This document shows positions 15,046-21,110 of a stretch of DNA of 21,110 nucleotides, piece after piece (within the stretch, counting starts at the first letter, position 1; each line of letters starts with the position of its first letter). Origin of the DNA: Cryptobacterium sp. CAG:338 (GTDB lineage Bacteria; Actinomycetota; Coriobacteriia; Coriobacteriales; Eggerthellaceae). Position numbers and translations under genes: made by a program. The stretch is taken from positions 34,244 through 55,353 of the forward strand of contig FR896072.1 of the NCBI GenBank assembly GCA_000435475.1, given 5' to 3'. The notes below the pieces were generated by a model. The model did not search any database and had not been told where the DNA came from. It saw only the letters and a list, made by a program, of their open reading frames with translations.

Positions 15046-15702
15046 ATGACAAATTTTAGTCAACCCTCCCAAAACGTTCCTAATCAAAATTCCATGATGA
15101 ATTATCCAAAACCTAAGTCAATCGCTGCAATTATTGCGCTGGTTCTTGGTATTCTTGCGCTGATCACTTCATTTCTTCCTATTATCAATAACGGATCATT
15201 CATTCTTGCGGTTATTGGTATCATCCTTGCAATTATTGGCTTGATAGGTACGGTACGAGGCAAGAAATCTGGCAAGAGAATTGCTATTGCTGCGTTGATT
15301 ATTTCTGTTGTTTCTTGTGCAGTGGTTCTGGGCACTCAAAGTATGTACAGTGCTGCAATTGATGAAGCAACCGATACCACCATCGATGTTGCTACTACAG
15401 ATCAGGGTGCTACTGACGCTCAAGGTGCTTCTTCTGAGTATGAAATATCTGGTGAGTCATTGGATGATACGAATGAATATTTTGCAGTTATTACAGGAAC
15501 TTTTACCAACAACTCTGAAGAGGAGTTAACAGCGATTTCTATCACGTATAATCTCTATGATGCAGAGGGTACTCAGATTGGCAATGCGTATGCGTCAGCT
15601 AACAACGTAGCGCCAGGATCTTCATGGGCATTCGAAGCAACATCTTCAGTCGAACCTGGTGAGGTTGCAAGCTTTGAACGTGGTGATGTTTCGGCTTGGT
15701 AA
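15046..15702 (+). CDS. Multi-span membrane protein with C-terminal FxLYD-type domain
   Basis: A 218-residue protein. A short Asn/Gln/Pro-rich N-terminus leads into three hydrophobic segments (about 24-43, 50-69 and 78-97), the first two packed like DUF4190-type helices, with a basic loop RGKKSGKR between helices 2 and 3. A Thr/Asp/Ala linker (101-132) then joins an outside beta domain (133-218) containing YNLYDAEGTQIGNA (168-181) and APGSSWAFEA (189-198), typical of FxLYD domains. These domains are found in Gram-positive surface and membrane proteins and their function is not established. ATG at 15046 is chosen because GAAAGGCG precedes it; the upstream frame to 14956 has no ribosome-binding site. 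The HTH/kinase pair begins 113 bp downstream on the same strand and might be related in function. Confidence 0.82.
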   Translation: MTNFSQPSQNVPNQNSMMNYPKPKSIAAIIALVLGILALITSFLPIINNGSFILAVIGIILAIIGLIGTVRGKKSGKRIAIAALIISVVSCAVVLGTQSMYSAAIDEATDTTIDVATTDQGATDAQGASSEYEISGESLDDTNEYFAVITGTFTNNSEEELTAISITYNLYDAEGTQIGNAYASANNVAPGSSWAFEATSSVEPGEVASFERGDVSAW

Positions 15703-15815
15703 AAAATCGACTTCCCAAACGTGTTCGAGCTGAATTTCCTCATCAAATAGGTCGAAATTTTCCTTCATGGTACATAATGCCAAGAAGGAAACGACGTTTG
15801 CGAAGAAAGAAGTGG

Positions 15816-16235
15816 ATGGAAGAACCTTTAACAGAAGAACTTTTGGATGAGCTGCTTTCGTCTCCTGATCCTAAAAGCTTTATCAGCAAAAACGAAATAG
15901 GACAGCGTAGCCTTGCGGAGTATTTGCAAAAACTTCTTGAGGAAAAAGGGTTGAAGCGTTCCGATGTCGTTAAAGCTGCAGGTATAAACGAAACTTTTGG
16001 CTATCAAATTTTTACGGGAAAACGACATGCATCTCGGGATAAAGTCCTTCAGCTGGCTTTTGCCATGCACCTTAACTTGCGTGAAACTGATCGGCTTTTG
16101 CAGGCTGCGGAGGTAAATGAGCTCTATTGTAAAAACCGCAGAGACGCTATTATCATATTTGCTGTAAATAAGGGATATTCTTTACAGCGAACCGATGAAG
16201 AGCTTTACCGATTTGGCGAGGAAACCATTTGCTAG
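15816..16235 (+). CDS. HTH (XRE-like) protein paired with a Ser/Thr kinase
   Basis: A 139-residue protein. An acidic N-terminus (LTEELLDELL) precedes a helix-turn-helix of lambda-repressor type (about 32-85: SLAEYLQKLLEEKGLKRSDV, then NETFGYQIFTGKRHASRDKV). After it comes an HTH-linked helical tail with LNLRETDRLL, RRDAIIIFAVNKGYSL and DEELYRFGEE. DNA binding is likely from the domain. The stop TAG directly abuts the kinase ATG, so the two are probably translationally coupled and may work together, for example as kinase and regulator or substrate. The start is uncertain: 15816 has a modest AAAGAAG upstream, while in-frame ATGs at 15777 and 15696 have none and would add a very basic tail (PRRKRRLRRKK). 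I know of similar HTH-plus-kinase gene pairs in Gram-positive anaerobes only in general terms. Confidence 0.78.
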   Translation: MEEPLTEELLDELLSSPDPKSFISKNEIGQRSLAEYLQKLLEEKGLKRSDVVKAAGINETFGYQIFTGKRHASRDKVLQLAFAMHLNLRETDRLLQAAEVNELYCKNRRDAIIIFAVNKGYSLQRTDEELYRFGEETIC

Positions 16236-17642
16236 ATGTCGCACGTTTCTAACAACCAAACATATTCAGAATATGCAGTAGCTAACAATAACCCTGCTTC
16301 TCAATCTGAGGGGCAGGGTTATTCAGCTTCAACGTCGCTACCTCAGGATGAACTCGCATCGTTTCTTTCGCTTGTTGAGCGAGACAATGCATACACCATT
16401 GAAGCGGTGATGAAGAAATCAGAATACGAAGAAACGCAACGGGTTACGTACCTTGATGAAGAGGGGCATAAGAAAGGTCCCTTTGTACGTAAATACCTGC
16501 GTTGTGATGTTGGTTTGGGTGCTATGTACAAGCGCTTGTTTGAGGCACAGCGCACTGGGAAACATTTTGTGCACCTCCCGCGGATTTACGATTGCTATCA
16601 GCTCAATGACATGCTGGTGGTCATTATGGAATATGTTCAAGGAGAAACGCTAAAGGACGTTGTATTTCGCTGTGATCCATCCCCTGAATTAGCAATGGAT
16701 GTATTTCCAAGTTTGTGCGATGCGGTTAGGGAATTGCATGAGCAATTCGATCCTCCGATTATTCATCGTGACCTAAAGCCAACCAATATCATTATGTCAT
16801 TTAATCGATTAACGTTGATCGATTTTGGTATTGCGCGAACTTATCAGAAAAACATGGAATCCGATACGGTTCGCTTTGGTACACGTGAATATGCGCCACC
16901 TGAGCAGTTTGGTTATGGGCAGACTGATGTTCGCAGTGATGTATATGCGCTTGGAATTTTGCTCTTTTATTGCTTTACTGAAATGACACCCGATATTCAG
17001 ATTCGAAATGCTCAGTTCGTCTCGCATGAAATTCCTGAGCCATTTCGCGAAGTAATCGTGCAGGCATGTGCCTTTGATCCAAAGGATAGGTTTGCCTCGG
17101 TCCAGGCGTTGAAAAATGCTTTTATGCAAGCTAGCCGAATATATGAGGATTCTGCTGCAGGGATAAGAAAAGAGCCCGTCCTATTTGGAGAGCAAGTTGC
17201 TAAAGCGGAATTGAAGAACAAGACCCATGCTAAGAACTACGCATCTGCGCTTTATAACCAAGTATCGACATTCATGGAGCGTGTTCCGACATGGATCGGG
17301 CTCATTTGGAATGTGACACTCATTCTTTTCTGGTTGCTTATTGTTGCTGCTTCGATCGCTGCGGTATTGAGTCCTAATGAATTCGATTCGACACTTCCTC
17401 TATGGTTTAGGGTATTAGAGTATTTGGGTTTCCTGGTTATAGCATGGACTAGTTGTACTTATGTCGTCTTGGATAAGAGGAGATTTTTTAAGCGCTTTTC
17501 AAAATTGAAACGCTTTTCATTTCCTGTTCGCCTCTTAATATTCGGCATTGGAATTCCAATAGCGCTCCTTTTTGTTGTAACGATAATTGGCCAGTTCGTT
17601 GTTCCAGGCGGTTGGGCAGCAGCTGCAGCTGTTCCACACTGA
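16236..17642 (+). CDS. Membrane-anchored Ser/Thr protein kinase without PASTA repeats
   Basis: A 468-residue Hanks-type kinase. The catalytic core is intact: likely ATP-binding Lys86 (FVRKYL), hinge VIMEYVQGETLKD (129-141), IIHRDLKPTN (175-184), LIDFG (194-198) for metal binding, and the P+1 region GTREYAPPEQFG (215-226) with SDVYALG (234-240). The Gly-rich loop is not recognisable: the expected position reads MKKSEYEETQ. The first 45 residues are Asn/Ser/Gln-rich. The C-terminus has three hydrophobic segments (about 353-378, 393-411 and 431-455) with a basic KRRFFKRFSKLKR loop, so the catalytic domain is cytoplasmic and there is no external PASTA sensor as in PknB. The ATG directly follows the stop of the HTH gene. 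Function and signal are unknown. Confidence 0.9.
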   Translation: MSHVSNNQTYSEYAVANNNPASQSEGQGYSASTSLPQDELASFLSLVERDNAYTIEAVMKKSEYEETQRVTYLDEEGHKKGPFVRKYLRCDVGLGAMYKRLFEAQRTGKHFVHLPRIYDCYQLNDMLVVIMEYVQGETLKDVVFRCDPSPELAMDVFPSLCDAVRELHEQFDPPIIHRDLKPTNIIMSFNRLTLIDFGIARTYQKNMESDTVRFGTREYAPPEQFGYGQTDVRSDVYALGILLFYCFTEMTPDIQIRNAQFVSHEIPEPFREVIVQACAFDPKDRFASVQALKNAFMQASRIYEDSAAGIRKEPVLFGEQVAKAELKNKTHAKNYASALYNQVSTFMERVPTWIGLIWNVTLILFWLLIVAASIAAVLSPNEFDSTLPLWFRVLEYLGFLVIAWTSCTYVVLDKRRFFKRFSKLKRFSFPVRLLIFGIGIPIALLFVVTIIGQFVVPGGWAAAAAVPH

Positions 17643-17663
17643 TTAGGTGGTTGCGTGTGTAAA

Positions 17664-17693
17664 AACAGCGCTACAGTTATTTGTAGCGCTGTT
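17664..17693 (-). terminator. Perfect 12-bp hairpin terminator between convergent kinase and OPT genes
   Basis: AACAGCGCTACA (17664-17675) pairs perfectly with TGTAGCGCTGTT (17682-17693) around a GTTATT loop. On the minus strand it is followed by TTTTT and so terminates the OPT transporter gene. On the plus strand it lacks a T-run but could still slow the kinase transcript. Confidence 0.8.
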
Positions 17694-17786
17694 ATCTATA
17701 GGTGTATTTGTTTGGGTTTTGCCGAAATCCATCGGTTAGTTTAAGTGCCTATGGCGATTCATATTACTGGCGCTGACATTTGAACG

Positions 17787-19448
17787 TTATATGCCGCCTA
17801 GTACCGCTCCGAGTGCAACTAATACCCCTACGATACTTTCACCACCAAGAAGGCCTGATGCTACAACTAGCCCTGTTTCATCCTGCTTCTTTTTGTATTC
17901 GGCATCTTCGGTTTCTGCCAGTGTTTTATTCTTGCGACGAGCCTTACAGCATACGTCGTAGATTACCTTCGCCATAGCGCCTAAGAATGCGGTGAACGAC
18001 ATGTAGAACGGCAGGTAAATTCCCAAACCAATAAGCATAGAGGGAAGTTTGAGGCAATGGAGAATAAACCCAGCAATAAGACCAATTACAAATGCTTCAA
18101 TACAGGGAATTCCTGAAATCATGGTTGCTACAACGGATGCTTGTGCTGCAACGAATTCTCCGCCAGTGCCAAATGCGGCGGGGCCGTATGCCTGCACTAA
18201 AAGCACCATTACGATGGTGGCAATAACGGCACCAATAATGCCACCGAATGCCTGGCCTAGCCACTGGGCTTTAGGATTGGTACCCAAAATATGACCAGCC
18301 TTAAAGTCATTCATAACGTCGCCCGCCAAGCCGCATGCAATAGCGACAATAGCGGCAACAAAGAATAATTGTACAGCCGGCAGATTAGAGACAGCAGCCA
18401 CCATCAGAAGAACAATTAGGCCGAAGATTTCCATGGGGTCGATGCCTGTTTGACCAACTGATTGAGCACTCATCGCGGTTGCTACCCAAACCATTAGAAC
18501 TACGATAATGCTAGGAATTGGCCCGAGGGAAAGGGTGAAACAAATAACAAGAGCAACGGCAGCTAACAGTCCTGCTAGAATACCTGCGGTCATTTTGCCT
18601 GATACGCTCTGCGAAATACCGGAATCCATCATGCCTTTCGCAAGCGAGGGGAGTTTTGGCAAAACGTTTTTAACAATAACGCCAATGCCGCAGCCCATCA
18701 TGACTCCCATACCAAGACTAGAAACGATGCCCTGTCCGGTAGCAACGTCCCATAATCCCATCTGACTTGCGCCGAAAATAAGGCCAAAGTTCGCGAATAC
18801 GGCACCGCAGAACCAAGCAACTACTGCGCCTGTTCCCACAAGAAAACCAACCGCAAGCATCATGGGGGAGTTATAGATGCCAAATGTAATGCCAGGGATG
18901 GTAATGTTTGAGAAGAACATCACAGGAAGCGCAGCAAACCAATCGCGAATGGCGCAGTAAATACCAGCAAAACCCATAGCGCCGAACAGCTTCGCCCCAG
19001 TTTTTCCGCCTGAATCACCTGCAATGAGTGTTTGGGCGGCTGATTCACCGATAGGGAATTCAAGTTCTGCTTCTTCGATAAAGTGCTTTCGAATAAAGGC
19101 AGTGCACAGTAATCCCAAAATGGTGCCTGCTAGCGCAACAATAAGAAGCTCCCACCACGTTACGTTATTTTCTCCGGTGAGAATCCAAATTCCGGGAATA
19201 GTGAAGGCTAAGCCGCCTGCAACCATGGAGCCAGCTGACATAACAGTGTGCGTTACATTCGCTTCGTTTAGCGTTGTGTTGCCTAGTGCTTTTAGGAAAA
19301 AGAGTGAAATGATTGCAGCAAATACAATGGGCCAAGGGAGAGCGCCCATTTTAAGTGCGGTATAGGCTGACGCTGCCGTAAGAATTATGCAGCCAATGCC
19401 GCCAATAATGAGCCCACGTAGCGTGAGCTGCCCTTTGACTGAAGCCAT
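17787..19448 (-). CDS. OPT family oligopeptide transporter
   Basis: A 553-residue polytopic membrane protein of the OPT family, proton-coupled carriers of small peptides or of metal-chelate conjugates. The N-terminal half shows the family pattern NEANVTHTVMSAGSMVAGGLAF, then EAELEFPIGESAAQTLIAG; later segments include DVMNDFKAGHILGTNPKAQW and VAAQASVVATMISG, with many Gly-rich helices throughout. It is shorter than many OPT proteins but looks complete. The C-terminal loop KARRKNKTLAETEDAEYKKK is highly charged and is followed by a final Gly/Val helix. ATG at 19448 follows AAAGGA. A peptide importer would suit a peptide- and amino-acid-using anaerobe, but the substrate is unproven. It is monocistronic, with a terminator after it. 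Confidence 0.9.
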   Translation of the reverse strand: MASVKGQLTLRGLIIGGIGCIILTAASAYTALKMGALPWPIVFAAIISLFFLKALGNTTLNEANVTHTVMSAGSMVAGGLAFTIPGIWILTGENNVTWWELLIVALAGTILGLLCTAFIRKHFIEEAELEFPIGESAAQTLIAGDSGGKTGAKLFGAMGFAGIYCAIRDWFAALPVMFFSNITIPGITFGIYNSPMMLAVGFLVGTGAVVAWFCGAVFANFGLIFGASQMGLWDVATGQGIVSSLGMGVMMGCGIGVIVKNVLPKLPSLAKGMMDSGISQSVSGKMTAGILAGLLAAVALVICFTLSLGPIPSIIVVLMVWVATAMSAQSVGQTGIDPMEIFGLIVLLMVAAVSNLPAVQLFFVAAIVAIACGLAGDVMNDFKAGHILGTNPKAQWLGQAFGGIIGAVIATIVMVLLVQAYGPAAFGTGGEFVAAQASVVATMISGIPCIEAFVIGLIAGFILHCLKLPSMLIGLGIYLPFYMSFTAFLGAMAKVIYDVCCKARRKNKTLAETEDAEYKKKQDETGLVVASGLLGGESIVGVLVALGAVLGGI

Positions 19449-19629
19449 GAGGGAGTCCTTTCGTATATCCGCTTTCTCTCACTAACAGAAAGTCGGGTTA
19501 CTATGGATATGACGCATAAACTATAGGCTATTTTGCGAGGGGTCGCCTGCGTCTTTCGCGCGTGACTTCATAAAAGGGCGTATTTCTCCGTGAAATTACG
19601 CAAATTTATTCATGGATTTAAATTTATTC

Positions 19630-19657
19630 TTTACAGCCGTCAATTTAGTGCTATTCT
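19630..19657 (+). promoter_or_regulatory. Promoter of the infC-rpmI-rplT operon
   Basis: TTTACA (19630-19635) and TATTCT (19652-19657), spacer 16 bp; start near 19664. The rest of the 411-bp gap from 19449 holds the OPT 5' region, in which I could not fix a promoter. Confidence 0.55.
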
Positions 19658-19663
19658 AAACAA

Positions 19664-19859
19664 GCTGTATTGAAGAGAAGCAAATGCTTCCACCTGGTTC
19701 GGCACAAGATTGTAGCTGATGGGTTATATGAATAGGTATCGTTTAAGGCGAGTATTCGTGTGACCTGCAATCGTGTGTGATGCAGGTTTTTTTATGCAGT
19801 AAGGTAATTTGAGTTTGTGCATGGTAGCACCGGATCGAAGAAAGAAGGAGGTGGGCACC
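19664..19859 (+). promoter_or_regulatory. Attenuator leader of infC-rpmI-rplT (probable ribosomal protein L20 leader analogue)
   Basis: A roughly 196-nt leader. GATTGTAG (19708-19715) can pair with CTGCAATC (19765-19772), the 5' strand of the terminator that follows, so this is a classical anti-terminator/terminator pair. In Bacillus the same operon is shut off by L20 binding such a leader; the arrangement here fits that, but no specific L20-site match was verified. Confidence 0.6.
19763..19793 (+). terminator. Attenuator terminator upstream of infC
   Basis: ACCTGC plus ATC (19763-19772, one bulged A) pairs with GATGCAGGT (19779-19787), loop GTGTGT, followed by seven T's (19787-19793). It lies 67 nt before the infC start and so can only regulate the operon or terminate the leader. 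Confidence 0.8.
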
Positions 19860-19862
19860 ATA
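19845..19862 (+). promoter_or_regulatory. Shine-Dalgarno and AUA start of infC
   Basis: AAGGAGGTG (19845-19853) lies 6 nt before ATA (19860-19862), exactly where the conserved IF3 N-terminus begins. No ATG, GTG or TTG lies at proper spacing. The in-frame TTG (19809) and ATG (19821) would precede the ribosome-binding site. Confidence 0.8.
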
Positions 19863-20414
19863 GCAGCTCAAGAACCAAGGCTTAATGAAGCCATTAGGGT
19901 TAAGGAATGCCGTTTGATTGCCTACGACGGTTCCCAATTAGGAATTTATCCTATTGAGCAGGCTCAGCGCATCGCCGACAACGAGGGTTACGATCTGGTA
20001 GAGATCGCGCCTCAGGCACAGCCCCCTGTATGTCGCATTATGGACTATGGCAAGTTCAAGTACGATCAGGCTATTAAAGCTAAGCAGGCCCGCAAGAATC
20101 AGAGCAAGATCGAAACCAAGGAAATGAAATTCCGCCCCAAAATTGATATCGGGGATTACACCACCAAGAAAAAGCATGCAATGCGTTTTTTGGCTGCTGG
20201 TTCCAAGGTAAAGATCACTATTATGTTCCGCGGTCGTGAAATGTCTCACCCAGAACAGGGACTCAGCATTCTTGAGCGCTTGGCTGATGATCTTAAAGAC
20301 GTTGCGGTTATTGAAAACCAGCCAAAGATGGAAGGCCGCAACATGCATATGCTTATTGCTCCGTTACCACAGACGGTAAAGAAAAAGAAGGAAGAACAGG
20401 GAAAGGACAACTAA
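19860..20414 (+). CDS. infC: Translation initiation factor IF-3, probable AUA start
   Basis: IF3 binds the 30S subunit, checks the start codon and initiator tRNA, and keeps the subunits apart. The 184-residue product begins (AUA read as Met) AAQEPRLNEAIRVKECRLI and shows the family hallmarks: DLVEIAPQAQPPVCRIMDYGKFKY (read here in two overlapping pieces), the lysine-rich inter-domain linker, EMKFRPKIDIGDYTTKKKHA and VKITIMFRGREMSHPEQG. The start is set at ATA because AAGGAGGTG precedes it at ideal spacing; rare starts (AUU, AUA, AUC) in infC are known to give autoregulation, because IF3 itself discriminates against them. The stop TAA overlaps the rpmI ATG by one base. The upstream leader has its own attenuator. 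Confidence 0.93.
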   Translation: MAAQEPRLNEAIRVKECRLIAYDGSQLGIYPIEQAQRIADNEGYDLVEIAPQAQPPVCRIMDYGKFKYDQAIKAKQARKNQSKIETKEMKFRPKIDIGDYTTKKKHAMRFLAAGSKVKITIMFRGREMSHPEQGLSILERLADDLKDVAVIENQPKMEGRNMHMLIAPLPQTVKKKKEEQGKDN

Positions 20415-20611
20415 TGCCCAAGATGAAAACTCATCGCGGCACCGCAAAGCGCTTCCGCGTTACCGGTTCCGGTAAGATTATGCGCTCTAAGGCATACAAG
20501 TCTCACATCATGACTAAGAAAAGCCAGAAGCGTAAGCGTAATTTCCGTCACGAAACTGAGGTTGCAACTGCTGATAACAAAGTAATCGCTCGCAACCTGG
20601 GTCTTCGCTAG
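20414..20611 (+). CDS. rpmI: 50S ribosomal protein L35
   Basis: A 65-residue, strongly basic L35 with the family opening PKMKTHRGTAKRFRVTGSGK and the conserved LGLR end. It is a component of the large subunit. It starts on the A of the infC TAA stop, so it is translationally coupled; GGGAAAGGAC lies upstream inside infC. Middle gene of the conserved infC-rpmI-rplT order. Confidence 0.97.
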   Translation: MPKMKTHRGTAKRFRVTGSGKIMRSKAYKSHIMTKKSQKRKRNFRHETEVATADNKVIARNLGLR

Positions 20612-20629
20612 TCAAAGGAGGAACTCCGT

Positions 20630-20983
20630 ATGCCTCGTGTAAAGCGTGCAGTTAATGCCCACAAAAAGCGCCGCACTGTTCTCAATCGTGCAAAGGGCTA
20701 CTATGGCGCAAAATCTCGCTCTTATCGTGCAGCTAAAGAGCAGGTACAGCATTCTTTGCAGTACCAGTACCGCGATCGTCGTGCAAAGAAGCGTGAGATT
20801 CGTCGTCTCTGGATTACCCGTATTAATGCTGCTGCTCGTATTAACGGCCTTTCTTACTCCGTATTTATGAACGGTCTTAAGAAGGCTGGCGTAGAGCTTG
20901 ACCGTAAGGTTCTTGCGGATATGGCAGTAAATGATGCCGATGCTTTTGCAGCTTTGGTAGAAGTAGCAAAGAAGGCTCTGTAA
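20630..20983 (+). CDS. rplT: 50S ribosomal protein L20
   Basis: A 117-residue basic RNA-binding protein: the opening MPRVKRAVNAHKKRRTVLNR and the core AKGYYGAKSRSYRAAKEQV and RLWITRINAAARING are typical. L20 binds 23S rRNA early in assembly and, in Bacillus and E. coli, also regulates its own operon by binding the mRNA. That suits the attenuator seen upstream of infC. AAAGGAGGAA precedes ATG. It is the last gene of the operon here and has normal length. Confidence 0.97.
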   Translation: MPRVKRAVNAHKKRRTVLNRAKGYYGAKSRSYRAAKEQVQHSLQYQYRDRRAKKREIRRLWITRINAAARINGLSYSVFMNGLKKAGVELDRKVLADMAVNDADAFAALVEVAKKAL

Positions 20984-21008
20984 TCTACTACTTTTGTGAA
21001 GGTGTTGA

Positions 21009-21042
21009 TCCTGCTCATGAATTCAAGAACAGGACATACTTT
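21009..21042 (+). terminator. Possible weak terminator after rplT
   Basis: TCCTGCTC (21009-21016) pairs with GAACAGGA (21027-21034) with one mismatch, then CATACTTTT. The T-run is late and short, so read-through is likely. Confidence 0.35.
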
Positions 21043-21073
21043 TCGAGCTGATATTTCAAGACATAAACTGAAA

Positions 21074-21079
21074 TATAAT
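21074..21079 (+). promoter_or_regulatory. Possible -10 box for a gene beyond the window
   Basis: A perfect TATAAT, followed by GTGGAGG at 21101-21107, which could be the ribosome-binding site of a gene starting just past the right edge. No convincing -35 box is seen. Confidence 0.3.
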
Positions 21080-21110
21080 TACTACAATAAAGTCTCTCTA
21101 GTGGAGGCTT

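Noticed and set aside
16236..17642. Kinase as a PknB-type PASTA kinase in a cell-wall cluster
   Set aside because: There are three C-terminal membrane segments and no PASTA repeats, and no phosphatase, FtsW or penicillin-binding protein gene nearby.
19024..19365. Plus-strand ORF of 113 codons within the OPT gene
   Set aside because: Antisense to conserved OPT helices, low-complexity Ser/Ala/Pro content typical of shadow frames.
19938..20348. Minus-strand ORF of 136 codons opposite infC
   Set aside because: Antisense to conserved IF3 sequence; a shadow of codon bias.

Overview
This window looks like chromosomal DNA from a low-to-moderate-GC member of the class Coriobacteriia (Actinomycetota). 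This is an inference from protein character: the DinB form, a flavin enoate-reductase-type enzyme, an OPT peptide transporter, an HTH-plus-membrane-kinase pair, and an infC-rpmI-rplT operon with a strong Shine-Dalgarno sequence. I see no rRNA, tRNA, CRISPR array, IS element or phage gene. Coding density is high and all genes but the edge gene are intact.

Left part (1-6300): dinB (minus, runs off the left edge); an aminotransferase-fold protein that has lost the PLP lysine (plus); a DegV protein (minus); an AEC-family permease (plus) whose stop overlaps that of a PAP2-family phosphatase (minus); and a LysR regulator (minus).

Middle (6300-10800): the LysR gene and an EamA/DMT exporter diverge from overlapping promoters. 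The exporter has a long 5' leader with a T-box-like motif, a strong terminator and a competing pairing, so it looks controlled by transcription attenuation. Next come a phosphohexomutase and two unknown membrane-anchored proteins, one tail-anchored and one with an N-terminal anchor.

Catabolic cassette (10785-14881): one tight operon, with its own promoter and a strong terminator, encodes a flavin/Fe-S/FAD enoate-reductase-family oxidoreductase followed by the large and small subunits of an aconitase X (AcnX) dehydratase. A dehydratase beside a C=C (or C=N) reductase suggests reductive dehydroxylation of a hydroxy acid. The substrate is unknown and several small-subunit residues are unusual. 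A perfect 23-bp tandem duplication sits just after the terminator. This cassette and the degenerate aminotransferase are the best candidates for undescribed biology here.

Right part (15046-21110): an FxLYD-type membrane protein, an HTH protein abutting a membrane Ser/Thr kinase without PASTA repeats, an OPT-family transporter (minus) with a terminator hairpin, then infC-rpmI-rplT. The last operon has a leader with a terminator and a complementary anti-terminator segment, and infC very probably starts at a rare AUA codon.
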